Assembly: GCA_963575745.1 (NCBI GenBank)
Contig: CAUYUJ010014328.1
Span: 51,001 to 115,000, forward strand
Direction: 5' to 3'
DNA length: 64,000 bases
Source: Prorocentrum cordatum
Lineage: Eukaryota > Sar > Dinophyceae > Prorocentrales > Prorocentraceae
In this document: positions 1 through 9,446 of the stretch, piece by piece
How the letters are laid out: every line of letters starts with the position of its first letter
How positions within the stretch are numbered: position 1 is the first letter of the stretch
Program-made: the position numbers and the translations under genes
Notes under the pieces: generated by a model
The model's input: the letters and a program-made list of their open reading frames with translations, nothing else
The model's database searches: none
What the model was told of the DNA's origin: nothing

Positions 1-125
1 TCACCATCATCATCACCATCATCATCAGCATCCTCCTCCTCATCATCATCATCATCATCATCATAATCATCATCATCGTCATCATCATCATCATCCTCAG
101 CATCACCATCATCATCATCGTTATC
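1..125. repeat. (ATC)n trinucleotide tract
   Basis: Nearly pure CAT/ATC triplets with a few substitutions, of the same kind as the long tracts at 33.4-37.5 kb. No gene is seen in it. Confidence 0.95.
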
Positions 126-725
126 CTCAACATACTTACTCCGTACACATCCCTCCGAACATCGTTCTTCAATTCGAAGGGCCACTCTTGCATACGTGTC
201 CCCTATCCCTTATGTACTAATCGGCGGATTGGCGGTCTGCCGTGATATCATGTGTAGGATGCGTGCCTGCTGCTAATGCGTTCAGTGACCATTTAATGAC
301 CCTCCAGATGCCCCTCCAAGTGTCAACGCCGTGCTCGTGTTGCTTGGCAGTGGCAGACAGTGGCCAACTCGAAACATAAAAGGACAGAGCTCGCGTCGAC
401 CCAACAGCCAGCAGCGACGTAAAACTTACAGCTGTCATTGAATCGTTGGTTTGAAATTCTGCCCCGTCCCCATGTATGCGCAATGGTAGGCACCATTTCT
501 TAAAATCTCGTACTCTCCATACGGGGTGCCCGTTTAATCGAGGATCGCGCCTTCTGGCGCCAGACAATCTTTAAACAAAGCCAACAATGCAAATGAGGCC
601 AGTGGAACCAGGATGCAATGCCCTCGGGAGCGCAAATCGTCAACAATCTGTTGATTGAAACGACATACCCAAGGGCAAGGGTAGGTATCGGTTTGAAACG
701 GCCCCATTCGAAACGTTGACTTTGT
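126..725. other. No confident gene
   Basis: Mixed sequence of moderate GC. A minus-strand open frame of 116 codons lies at 217-567, but it has no recognisable motif, so I do not call it a gene. Confidence 0.5.
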
Positions 726-1595
726 TTACGACATCTCTCTCACCCACTTCCGCGTCCTCCTCCTGCTCCTCTGCCCCCCTGTCGGAACTCTCTCTATCCT
801 CCGTTTGGCACCCCGCTCCTCCAAATCCTCATCATGATCCCCCAAATCCCGAATCCCCGTGGGAAGTTGTTCCTCCAATAGCCTCGATGCGCCCCGCCAG
901 AACATATCGAGATGCTCGGTGCCGAACAGCTCATGGAACTGATATGGGTGGTTATGGAAGAGCGACGCGAACATGTCGTGTGGACATATAATAGCACAGT
1001 CAGCATACAACACTTCCAGGGTACGCGGGGCTCTGCAACCTATCTTGACAGTTTCAGGCAGTGGGAAATCGTTGTCTTTTAGATATTTCTTTGTCAGGTC
1101 CCTGTGGATGTTGCCTGGGGAAGACCCCCAGGCGCCCAACTGTGCTAGAACACGTATCTCTGAAATCTGCAATCCATCGCGATATGCACTGCAACAGTAG
1201 CGTTGGACATCAGTTGCTTGTATTTTACCCCATGCCCAGTCATGTAATACCATCGTTGCTAACGACGAAGATGTAGAAACTGGCCGATCATCCTGACCGA
1301 GACCCCCCCCTGGTTTCGAGGAATGGGCGGGAACGACCATAGGCACGGAGGATCTGGATGGAGGTGGGCGGTGTTCGAAGTGGGATCGAGGACAGTTTTG
1401 AGGTGTGGGGATGGGCAATGGGTCTGGATAACAAGTTGGGTACCCCGAAAGCTCCTCGCTGAAACCGTCGTAATCAGAGCATTGCGCTAGATCTGAATCG
1501 GTACCGTCTAGCTCTACTCGGCGCCTGCGTCGGCCGCGAGCTGGGGCAGCCATGGCACTCGAGCCAAGGCGATGCGCTACAGTAATTATGTTCAA
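726..1595 (-). CDS. Dinoflagellate-type multicopy protein of unknown function
   Basis: An uninterrupted 289-codon frame ending in TAA. The N-terminal 45 residues include a basic run (RGRRRRRVELDG) and residues 60-110 are Pro/Ser rich. Residues about 113-235 form the conserved-looking part, with DWAWGKIQATDVQRYC, LAQLGAWGSSPGNIHRDL and a tail around LFGTEHLDMFWRG. From memory this pattern (W-G-K, V-Q-R, L-G-x-x-G, N-x-x-R-D-L) recurs in many dinoflagellate predicted proteins of unknown function, some near mobile elements. The C-terminus is acidic and then Arg rich. A second ATG 15 codons in (MAAPARG) could be the start. It may be one exon of a larger gene that continues towards position 1. No catalytic residues can be assigned. 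Confidence 0.55.
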   Translation of the reverse strand: MNIITVAHRLGSSAMAAPARGRRRRRVELDGTDSDLAQCSDYDGFSEELSGYPTCYPDPLPIPTPQNCPRSHFEHRPPPSRSSVPMVVPAHSSKPGGGLGQDDRPVSTSSSLATMVLHDWAWGKIQATDVQRYCCSAYRDGLQISEIRVLAQLGAWGSSPGNIHRDLTKKYLKDNDFPLPETVKIGCRAPRTLEVLYADCAIICPHDMFASLFHNHPYQFHELFGTEHLDMFWRGASRLLEEQLPTGIRDLGDHDEDLEERGAKRRIERVPTGGQRSRRRTRKWVREMS

Positions 1596-2106
1596 TCTCG
1601 GGCGCCAGCGCCTTAAATCTCATGGGACATCCTGCATTCCGTGTAACCCCAGGACCCCAGGACCTCTTCGCCCAGCCTATCATGATCGTTAGGTTTTCAT
1701 TCGGAGCCCACAGGCGCGCAGAAATGTCGCGCTGCAGCGCGATGCAAACAACTCGAGGCCTCGTCGCACATGCACTGCCGTTCATGCCAGCGAAAAGCTC
1801 CCCACCACTGTTGTGAAATGCAAACCAGTAGGCCAGATCGGCTAAGGGGGGTGTCATGAGTCGACGGCTAAGGGGGGTGTCATTAGTCGAGAACGGCAGT
1901 GCACGTTGCTGCAGAACTGGCTGCAGCTCGAGAAGGGGAAACCCATAGTCATCAATTGTGGAGGTACGCTCAGATCCTTGGATCGGCACTACGCGTTCCA
2001 CCTGAAACACGTGGGGCGCAATTGTGGGCGATCTGAGGATCTACGCAGACCTCCGAATGTTAATGCATATGGACTTCCCCTTTGGGCTTAAACGAAATAT
2101 CGAACA
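1596..2106. other. Intergenic or intron sequence, nothing recognised
   Basis: It contains a short direct repeat (GGCTAAGGGGGGTGTCAT, twice around 1840-1880). No supported gene. Confidence 0.4.
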
Positions 2107-2253
2107 TCAGTTCTGGAACATCGCTAGCTTCTGGCCCTCCTCGAGCACGTCGCGCGAGCTCGAGATCACCTTCTGGCACTTCACGAGCGACGGGGAAGCC
2201 TCGGTCGAGATGTCTCCCAGCTCGGTGTGCAGCTTGCGAGCAGTCGAGAGCAC
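2107..2253 (-). CDS. Exon 8, possible last exon
   Basis: After a GCCAG acceptor it encodes VLSTARKLHTELGDISTEAS, then LVKCQKVISSSRDVLEEGQK and LAMFQN, with TGA at 2109-2107. The alternative is splicing after the CAG at 2113, with more exons further down. Confidence 0.6.
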   Translation of the reverse strand: MLSTARKLHTELGDISTEASPSLVKCQKVISSSRDVLEEGQKLAMFQN

Positions 2254-5200
2254 CTGGCTGGTAGCACACACGCGTGTGTACATGCTGATACTTACACATG
2301 TCTAAATGTACGCACGCGTACTACTGTACCGATACACAAGTACAAATACACGAGCATCAACTCGAAGCACGCATTGAGATCCCCGTCTCAGAGCGCACCG
2401 TCAGGATGCTAGACCGTTGGGTAAAATCGACCCCCCCGAACGCCGAATGTGTTTTAGTTTGTATTTGGGGCGGAGTAGAGCACTGGTAGCCATGCGTAGT
2501 ATTACGTGGGGCGTTGCGAAAGGGCCTCGCCTTCGGCGCGCCCCGCCCTCGGCGGACGCCCGCCTGAAGGCCGGCGGGAGGCGGCAGTAATAAAACGGCG
2601 GCGGGGTCCGTTGGCGGAAGCTTGCGGAAGCTCGGCGCAAGGTGGCGGACGTAACAAGAGACGTCAACATGTTTGGGTTCGGGGCTTTCAGAATCCCCCA
2701 TGTAGGTGTACAGCTCACCCCCACCCCCGCATGCCGAAGTCTGGGGCGCCTTCTTGGCCTTCTGGACGTCGGCAATCTTGGCAGTGTCATGCTTCGCCTT
2801 GATCACGCGCTGGAGGTGCTCGATGAAGATCTAGGGCGGGAACGCGTCAAGGTGAGGGAGGTGTTTCAGAGGACCGCGTGGAGAGGGGGACACGGAGGAT
2901 GATGAGGAGGAGGAGGAGGATGAGGAGGGAGCAGGACGGATGAGGAGGATGAGGATAGTGCGACAGGAAGGAGTTTGAGGAGGTCGGAGAGTGGATGGGG
3001 AGGGGAAGGATGGGGAAGGAGGAGGGAGGGGGCGAACATGTAGACTGCCGCCCCCGCCCCCCTGGCCCAATCAAAACAATTGTTCGTTTCCCGCATCCTC
3101 CTGATGTTCACCCCCATCCCCCCTTATTCCGCCTCCTTCCCAATTCTTACAACTACTTTCGCATTCACCTCCTCGCTCATCCGTGTTCTCCCCATCGCAT
3201 CCTCGCTCCAGCCCCCCCCCGCTACCGCTTCCTCCAATCCTCTCTAGTCTCAGCTCGCATCTCTGGTCTCCCACATCCCCCATACAACTTCCCAAGCGCA
3301 ACAACCAAAACGTGGCCTGCAGCCCCGAGTAGAACGCATCGACGTTTTTCTGGCACTCGTCGTAGTTCATGCGCTTGATGTTGGTGATGGACACGAGGGG
3401 CTTGATGGTGTCGAAGACGTGCTTGTCGGTATTCTTGGGCTTCTTCTGCGCGGGGGCCTTCTGTGGCCCGACCAGTCCGCCCCGAAATGTTTCCCACCTC
3501 CCAGCGCAGGGGGGGGGGCCCTCTGGAAGGACGGGGGTGACTCTAGAATCGAAGGGTGGCTACCAACGCATGGGGGCCTCTGGATCGAGGTGGGTTCTAT
3601 AAAGTCCAGACGCGAATACGGATTTCGGCCTGCTCCTCCTCATCCTCCTCCTCCTCCTCCTCCTCATCCTCCTCATCCTCCTCATCCTCATCCTCGTCCG
3701 CTTTATCCCCCCCTTCGCTCATCATGCACCTCCTCATCCCCCTCCTCATCGTCCTCCTCCTCCTCCTCCTCCTCCTCCTCCTCCTCCTCGTCCTCCTCAT
3801 CCTCATCGCCCATCCACCCCTCGTCTGGCGCGGGTGGAGGAGAGGCGGAGCCGATGATTGCGGACGGTGTAGGGCTGGGGAGGGATGGGGGAGCCCCTAC
3901 CACCCCCTCCTATCGAAAGTCGAGACTGACGCCCGATCAGGGAGGACACCTTGAAGAAACGGATGCTGGGAGGAGGAGGCGGAGGAGGAGGAGGAGGAGG
4001 AGGAGCAGGAAGACGAGGAAGAGGAGGGCGGGGTGGGGAGGAGGAGGAGAAGGGGGAGCAGGAGTGACACAAACTATCCATCCCCCCAGGAGGTGCGACA
4101 CGCAAGGGTACCGAGAAAGGACGCAATAGTATGTCGGTGATGTGGCCCCAGGAAGCCCAAGGATGCCATGGGAGGTCGCGGCGCCCTCGATTAGCTGGGG
4201 ACGGGAGGATTCCAGCAGGGAGGACGGCCTGGTGGGAGCTCGACCTGCGACCGCGACCACGACCTTTCCCGCGGCTCCCCCTCACGGAGGCGCTCCGCGG
4301 GATGCCCTCGCCCGCGTCCTCGTCCTCCTCCTCGCTGTCCTTGTCGGACAAGGCCATCCCCATGTTCAGGGCGTCTCCTCTGGACGAGAGCGAGCCAACT
4401 TCAATGCATCGACAGAGCGTTGGGGGACTGTCTGTGGCTGTTTTGGCATCCTCGTGGAGCTCTCCTGGGGCTGCCTGGGTTGTGGTGCTGGTGTGTCGAG
4501 GAGGCATATTCGGCTTCTCTGGGCGTATGTGTGAGACTCGCTGTGGGCGTCTCGGGGCGATCCGGCACTCTGTCGCGTTATTTCTGGGGCTGCTTGGGCA
4601 TCCTCTTGGGCAGCATTCGGCCATCCAGTGGTTCGATCATCCTACTCGAATCCCCAGACGCCCCCCCCCTCCGATGTACGATCTTCAAAACAATATGGCA
4701 CTAAACATTTGAACCGAAGTCTCCTTCGCGGATGTCCTGGACCATCTTGCTCTTGCGCATGTCGGTCGAGAGGCGTGCGAAGGTCTCGCCCTCGACCTCG
4801 ATGTGCCCCTCGAGCGCGCGCGACTGCTTCTTCCTCAGCGACTTCGAGGCCTCGTCGTCGTGGTCCAGGTAGAGCTTGCGCTTCGGGCACTTCGGGTTCT
4901 TCTTAACCTGGGCTGGAGCATGTGATAAAATTAAGTGGTGATCGACGCTACTTTTGGGTAGGCAACACTAGCTCAAGTAATTATCCAGTGCGACCTTCTA
5001 CACGGAAACTTGTAGTCATTGACATAATTAAACGTAGGCCTTTGGGGACATTGGATAAAGATCCCAGGGTCTGGCGATGGGCGCGCACCGAATCGCACGT
5101 GATCAACTCCTGATCTAGAAAGTTTCTAGACCAGGAGTTTCTAGATCAGGAGTTAACCACGTGGGCGTATAGATCGTGTTCGTGCCTGAAACGAACACGA

Positions 5201-6244
5201 TCTAGACGCCCACGTGGTTAAACCGATGCAGAAATAAACTACACAGACAGAGGCGCGCTTGAAACGAGAGCCTGCACGCTGCCGTTCTCTATCATCTCCT
5301 CGATCTCGCTCTCAGTGCATTTCAAGTCCATCTGCTTTTTCGTCTTCCACGCCGACTTGCGCGTCACACTCTCCTCGATCTCCATAGACTGAACCACTTT
5401 CCAGAACCCCTTTTTCATCTCAGGGTCCTTGATCCAGCTCGCCAAGAGTTTCTGTTTTGCCTCGTTCTTGCCGACCCTGTGGCCCTTGGCCTCGATGGTG
5501 TCGAACACCTGCTGCGCGCGGTCGTTCTCCTGGCGGGCATTGCGGAACTTGTTGTGGAGCTGCTGGATCTCCGACCTCGTGAACAGCGCCCTCATCTGCG
5601 ACACGTCGCCGATGTCGCCCTCGCGCCTTGCAGAAATGAGTCCGAGAAAACAAAATTGTGTTCCTCATCATCCGCCTCCACCTCCTCGCCCCCATCAGTT
5701 TCCTCCTCCCTCTTCCTCATTCCTCCTCCCTCCTCCCTCCTCCCTCCCAATCTCTCCTCCCGCATCCTCCCTCCTCCTCATCATCCGCCTCCTCCTTCCC
5801 CTCCACCTCCTCATCCTCCCCGACTATCTGGCCTGAACAGCTCCCTGCGCTCGTCGAACGACAACCCCGCCGACTTCTGCATCAACGAGGCCAGCTTGTT
5901 CCTAAATGGGATCCCGAAACAAGACATGTAAACTGACGGCGAGCGCGAACCATCACGAGTCGGGACGCTAGACCGAGCGCCATATGTCATGAATAACCGC
6001 GCTCGCCTATCATTGGGGAAGCATTCGGAACAAATCGGGTCCCCTTCGCGCCGTAGGGCACGATGCGCGTCTCGGCAGAAGCTGCAGCGGGTCGACGCAT
6101 CTTCTTCGCAGCAGCCTGAGATCTGTAGAAGAACGTTCTTCTTCTACAGATCGACCGAAACAAATCGGAACGCATCACGTCGTCGACTCGTGTTCATCGG
6201 TCGTCGATCGCAGCCTTCGCGAGCTTCCCGTTCTTCGGCGCCAT
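2107..6244 (-). CDS. Eight-exon gene, charged/helical dinoflagellate protein of unknown function
   Basis: Exons in order (minus strand): 1 at 6244 to about 6206, 2 at 5901-5833, 3 at 5626-5272, 4 at 4907-4715, 5 at 4377-4245, 6 at 3460-3317, 7 at 2830-2741, 8 at 2253-2107. Phases agree across junctions 2/3, 3/4, 4/5, 6/7 and 7/8. The first junction can be made to fit. Junction 5/6 does not fit, so a small exon may be missing. Acceptors are AG; donors include GC (after exons 2, 3 and 6) and GT (exons 4 and 5). The product is rich in Lys, Glu and Gln, with predicted helices, an acidic patch and an Arg/Gly patch. It has no enzyme motif I know; the exon 3 pattern KQKLLASWIKDP resembles a large dinoflagellate family. 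Most introns carry simple repeats or hairpins. A palindrome array lies 450 bp upstream. Confidence 0.65.
2741..2830 (-). CDS. Exon 7
   Basis: Exactly 30 codons after a CCCTAG acceptor: IFIEHLQRVIKAKHD, then TAKIADVQKAKKAPQ. Both ends are phase 0. The 3' boundary after CAG is not GT or GC, so it is less certain. Confidence 0.6.
2881..3020 (+). repeat. GGA-rich intron tract
   Basis: Imperfect GAGGAGGA repeats lying between exons 6 and 7 of the minus-strand gene. Confidence 0.8.
3317..3460 (-). CDS. Exon 6
   Basis: Exactly 48 codons between a CACAG acceptor and CAG plus GC donor. It encodes KAPAQKKPKNTDKHVFDTIK and ITNIKRMNYDECQKNVDAF, ending YSGLQ. Both ends are phase 0. Confidence 0.7.
3632..3815 (+). 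repeat. (TCC)n tract in an intron
   Basis: CTCCTC/CTCATC triplets in the intron between exons 5 and 6. Long frames here on either strand (poly-Ser, poly-Glu) are repeat artefacts. Confidence 0.9.
4245..4377 (-). CDS. Exon 5, acidic then Arg/Gly segment
   Basis: It opens with GA, which completes a Gly codon with the last G of exon 4. It encodes LSDKDSEEEDEDAGEGIP followed by RGSRGKGRGRGR, an acidic stretch then an RG-rich stretch such as RNA- or chromatin-binding proteins carry. A GT donor follows 4245. The downstream phase does not match exon 6. Confidence 0.5.
4715..4907 (-). CDS. Exon 4
   Basis: The acceptor is CCCAG before 4907 and the GT donor follows 4715. It encodes VKKNPKCPKRKLYLDHDDEA, then SLRKKQSRALEGHIEVEGE and MRKSKMVQDIREGDF. 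Without splicing the frame reaches TAG a few codons later. Phase 0 at the start matches exon 3. Confidence 0.7.
5105..5154. repeat. Perfect 17-bp inverted repeat (hairpin 1)
   Basis: AACTCCTGATCTAGAAA at 5105-5121 is repeated in reverse complement at 5138-5154. The 16-nt loop contains a further imperfect copy. It lies in the intron between exons 3 and 4. Confidence 0.9.
5153..5221. repeat. 31-bp-arm hairpin with TTAA ends (hairpin 2)
   Basis: The arms 5153-5183 and 5191-5221 are complementary over 31 positions with one mismatch, around a 7-nt loop. Both ends read TTAA. It abuts hairpin 1, sharing two bases. Confidence 0.9.
5272..5626 (-). CDS. Exon 3, longest exon of the eight-exon gene
   Basis: 355 nt, 118 full codons. 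Features in order: MRALFTRSEIQQLHNKF, then RQENDRAQQVFDTIEAKGH, KQKLLASWIKDPEMKKGFW, TRKSAWKTKKQMDL and a final EIEEMIENGSVQ. It is strongly helical and charged. The exon closes with CAG followed by a GC donor; reading on would meet TAG 12 codons later. This is the best-supported exon of the gene. Confidence 0.75.
5645..5830 (+). repeat. Pyrimidine-rich CTCC tract in an intron
   Basis: Degenerate CCTCCTCC sequence between exons 2 and 3. Confidence 0.8.
5833..5901 (-). CDS. Exon 2
   Basis: 69 nt, with acceptor ATTTAG before 5901 and GC donor after 5833. It encodes NKLASLMQKSAGLSFDERRE and a few more residues. It starts with one base and ends with two bases of split codons; the trailing AG plus the first G of exon 3 makes Arg. 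Confidence 0.6.
6119..6151. repeat. 14-bp perfect hairpin
   Basis: GATCTGTAGAAGAA and its reverse complement are separated by CGTTC. The centre can also pair as the palindrome GAAGAACGTTCTTC. It lies in intron 1 of the eight-exon gene. Confidence 0.85.
6200..6244 (-). CDS. Exon 1, start of the eight-exon gene
   Basis: The ATG at 6244-6242 opens MAPKNGKLAKAAIDDR, which runs into TGA at 6196-6194, so the splice donor must lie before that. Ending after the second base of the Ala-12 codon (a GA donor) gives the phase exon 2 needs. The ATG is chosen because it is followed by a basic, Lys-rich start typical of this gene's later exons. Confidence 0.45.
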
Positions 6245-6379
6245 GGCGCGCAGGAGGGGCAGCACCGTTGAGACCCGAGAACTGGATCGCCCCAGAAATC
6301 TCGAGCTCGAGACTGGCATCGGCGATAGGCAGCAATTCCAGGGTAGTACACACGAGTGTCTGACTGTTCACATTCGACC

Positions 6380-7000
6380 GATATGACACGTTTACACATG
6401 TAAAAGTACATAATGTGACACATAATCAGATATGGTCATTCATTTTGGTGTATGTGTTACTTATAATGTGTTGATTCAGGTTCATTGTATATGCGAATGC
6501 TTAAGAATATGGTGTACAATCAGGCAAACCGTGTGTAATATTAACACATCAGTGGACTGCATTCGTAAAAAACAAGTAATGACACAACACTAACCGATGA
6601 CATATTTTGCACAATAACATGAATTTTGCAGTCAATTGAACATTATTAATCACACATAATGCACACATTGATAACAGTTCGTTTTCACACGGTTGCAAAC
6701 GTTTGCAAACGTTTGCAAACGTTTGTAGCTCGTGACAAACGTTTGTCAAATTTTGACAAACGTTTGTCAAAATGACAAACGTTTGTCGAAAATTGACAAA
6801 CGTTTGTCATACTTTACAAACGTTTGCAAACGTTTGCAAACGTTTGCAAACGTGTGTAAACATTTAGTTATTTAATTCATTCATTACGCGATTATATATG
6901 TTCTGTGTGTGTCTGAATCCAATAATTGTAATGTGCATTTGCATGTTTTACACAACTCTAAATTATATTATTGGGTGATATTGTGTTGCTGTTTGTGTAC
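6380..7000. other. AT-rich intergenic block
   Basis: A clear drop in GC against the surroundings, holding the palindrome array at 6693-6856. No gene. It sits between the 3' side of the 8.1-9.0 kb exons and exon 1 of the eight-exon gene, so it is a candidate promoter region. Confidence 0.5.
6693..6856. promoter_or_regulatory. Array of CAAACGTTTG palindromes, copy 1
   Basis: Eleven cores centred near 6700, 6710, 6720, 6740, 6761, 6780, 6801, 6821, 6831, 6841 and 6851 (the last imperfect). The four middle cores are extended to GACAAACGTTTGTC and spaced about 20 bp. The outer ones are GCAAACGTTT in tight 10-bp register, so the layout is nearly mirror symmetric. The array starts 450 bp upstream of a proposed first exon. 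A regulatory role is inference; it could equally be a plain satellite. Confidence 0.5.
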
Positions 7001-7224
7001 GTTCGCCGCCCGATCGGGGGACGATGTCTGGGATAGGGAGGCCGCCCACCACATGAACGAGGCATGATAACGACGATGGGGCCACGGGGATACGAGGCGG
7101 CTCCCGCGAGCTCGGGTGGGTACTTCAATACAACCTATGTCAATATCAAGCTTCGCCTGTGTATTTCAACTCCAGACTGCCCAGACGATCAACCACACAC
7201 CCGCGATTCGCACCTTGCGCACGG

Positions 7225-7434
7225 TCGACGCGGGACAGAATTCTAGAGCCCAGAGCTCTGAGATGGGGTCGAGAGTTCTGGGGCCATGCGATCCGAGATA
7301 GGGTCGAGAGCTCTGGGGCCAGGATATCCGAGATGAAGTCGAGAGCTCTGGGGCCAGGAGATCCGAGATGGGGTCGAGAACTCTGGGGCCAGGAGATCCG
7401 AGATGGGGTCGAGAGCTCTGGGGCCAGGAGATCC
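7225..7434 (+). repeat. 35-bp tandem repeat, array 1 (5 units)
   Basis: Units begin at 7260 and repeat every 35 bp (core TCGAGAGCTCTGGGGCCAGG), after a leader GACAGAATTCTAGAGCCC. The same leader and unit recur at 9275-9446. Confidence 0.9.
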
Positions 7435-7599
7435 GAGGTGGGGGGGGCCTCACCGCCGTGGCCACTCCGCCCCGAAATCCTGGTCGGAGCGCGATCCAGG
7501 AAAGGTGCGGGATGACACTCAGAGAGCGCAGGGCTCCTGCGCGCAATTCTCTCTCACAAGCAGACAACGAAAGGTGTGTCGAGCATCACCGCCTATCTT

Positions 7600-8090
7600 A
7601 TTTGCCAATCCTCCCATCCTCCTCCTCCCATCCTCCCCCCATCATCCTTCCTTATCCCATCCTCATCCTCCCATCCTCATTCACATCCTCATGATCTCAG
7701 CCGCCCCAACCTCCATCCCATCGTACCCCGCCCAATCGTTGCCCCCCTCATCCCGTTGCTCTACGGCCCGACCACCGCTTCTTGGAGGTGCAAAGTGGTG
7801 TGGGGGGGGGACGCTGCGACATGCAGGGGTGACCTAGCCTGAGGGGGGTGGGCGTTGTCGGAGAGGGGTCGGGGGGTCGGGGCCGGAAGGCGAGGCGGAG
7901 GGGCCAGGCGGAGGCGGTGTGGAAGGAGGGAATAGCAGAAAGACGTGGGAGGAGGACGAGGAGGAGGGGGAGGAGGTGGAGGAGGAGGAGGAGGAATTAG
8001 CTTTCACAGCCGATGGCGGCGTGCGGCCCCTCCGCACAAGAGTTGTAAACACCATGCCCCCCGCGAGACGCTCTGCTGCGATACCAGCAG
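7600..8090. other. Pyrimidine and GGA tracts, no gene seen
   Basis: CATCCTCC-rich sequence at 7605-7700, G-rich sequence at 7835-7930 and GGAGGA at 7945-7995. No conserved coding signal. Confidence 0.5.
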
Positions 8091-8094
8091 CTCG

Positions 8095-8478
8095 CTTTCA
8101 GAATTTCTCGAGCACCTTAGACCTCAACGCAACCGTCTCCTGCTTGTCCAGGTTGCGCTTGCAGCTCTGCTTGCACAACTCCACGCACGCCTCGGCGTGC
8201 CTCTCGGTCAACTTCGAGCTGACCTCCACCAGCAGGACCTTCTTGTTGGTCTCGAGGTTGGTGTAGCAGTAGTACGTGGCCTTGCTGCCGAATGTCGCGT
8301 GCAAGATCCCGAGCGTCGGGTGGACCAGCCTGCGGTTCTCCTCGTCCTTCGAGGCGTGCTCGCGCTTCTTCTTGTTGTGCTCGGCGTGCTCGCGCTTCTT
8401 CTTGTTGTGCTCGGCGATCTCGCGCTTCTTCTCCTCCTTGGCGACGCGGCGGTTCTTCTTCCTGGCCATGATGATCTC
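8095..8478 (-). CDS. Lys-rich exon of an unknown gene
   Basis: After a CTACAG acceptor the frame reads EIIMARKKNRRVAKEEKKRE, two copies of a HNKKKREHA unit, then RRLVHPTLGILHATFGSKAT and VLLVEVSSKLTERHAEACVEL, ending VLEKF and TGA at 8097-8095. The first third is a highly basic helix with an internal repeat; the rest looks like a small alpha/beta domain with four Cys. The ATG at 8469 could be a start, but the upstream AG acceptor fits splicing from 8785-8964 in phase 0. Family unknown. Confidence 0.55.
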
Positions 8479-8784
8479 CTGTAGATGTTTGCACGTCTCA
8501 TCAAATGGGGAATGTCATACCTCCGCCCTCAACCTCACGTTGTTGTGACAATACCCTGGGATAGCGACATGCGATGTCTCCACAGTGGCCTGGAACGAAA
8601 CGGCCGATCGACAAAAGCGGTAGCGAATAGCTGTATGACACGAGGGGCCCAGACGGTGCTTACTGAAAAAAACAGACGTCGCCAAGTGGGTCGATCGTCA
8701 GACCTCCAATGCCTCCGATGGTCGACGATTCGGAAGACAATCGACACGGCTGAAACAAAAAAGAAGCGGGGTGTCCTTGATCTC

Positions 8785-8964
8785 CCGCTTCTTCGGAGGC
8801 ACGGTGCTCGAGTTCATGGCCACGCCAAGGAGCCGCGCCTCCTCGCCCTTGGCCACGCCAAGGACCTCGCCCTTGGCCACGCCAAGGCGCCTCCGCGCCT
8901 CCTCGCCCTTGCACGGCGAGCTCGCGGGTCGTGCAGACTCCTTCATCAACCACTGGGCGAGATC
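8785..8964 (-). CDS. Exon with KGEEARLLGVA repeats
   Basis: A CGCCAG acceptor precedes DLAQWLMKESARPASSPC, three copies of a KGEEAR..LGVA motif, then VPPKKREIK. At the DNA level the repeat is CTTGGCCACGCCAAGG, itself palindromic, so the strand was chosen by the flanking unique sequence and by phase with the next exon. Function unknown. Confidence 0.45.
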
Positions 8965-9274
8965 CTGGCGCGGGGGAGGGGTCGAGATTGCAACAGCGAC
9001 GAAGCGCACGCATGCGCTGGATAAGCAAACGTGGAGTGTGAAGTCGAGGATGGGTTGGATGAGCTAGAGGTGGAGGCGGGGACGCGACGTGAAGGGTGAA
9101 TGAGATGATAGGAGGAGGGAAACGAGGAGGAATGGAAAGGGGTGAGGGAGGAGGGGCTGGGGTGGAGAGGACACATGAGACGCAAGTGGGCGTGGGCACG
9201 CGTGTGGGCGTTGGAAGGGTCGGAGGAGGCAGGTCAACCAACAACCCGCGAGTCGTGTCTTACGCACGGCCGAC

Positions 9275-9446
9275 GCGGGACAGAATTCTAGAGCCCAGAG
9301 CTCTGAGCTGAGGTCGAGAGCTCTGGGGCAAGGGGATCCAAGATGAGGTCGAGAGCTCTGGAGCCAGGAGATCTGAGATGGGGTCGAGAGCTCTGGGGCC
9401 AGGAGATCCGAGATGGGGTCGAGAGCCATGGGTCCAGGATATCCTC
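9275..9446 (+). repeat. 35-bp tandem repeat, array 2 (4 units)
   Basis: The leader GACAGAATTCTAGAGCCC is followed by units at 9307, 9342, 9377 and 9412. Homologous to array 1, two kilobases away in the same orientation. Confidence 0.9.

Noticed and set aside
6693-6856. CRISPR-like array of palindromic repeats
   Set aside because: Spacers are 0-11 bp and not unique, no cas genes, eukaryotic context.
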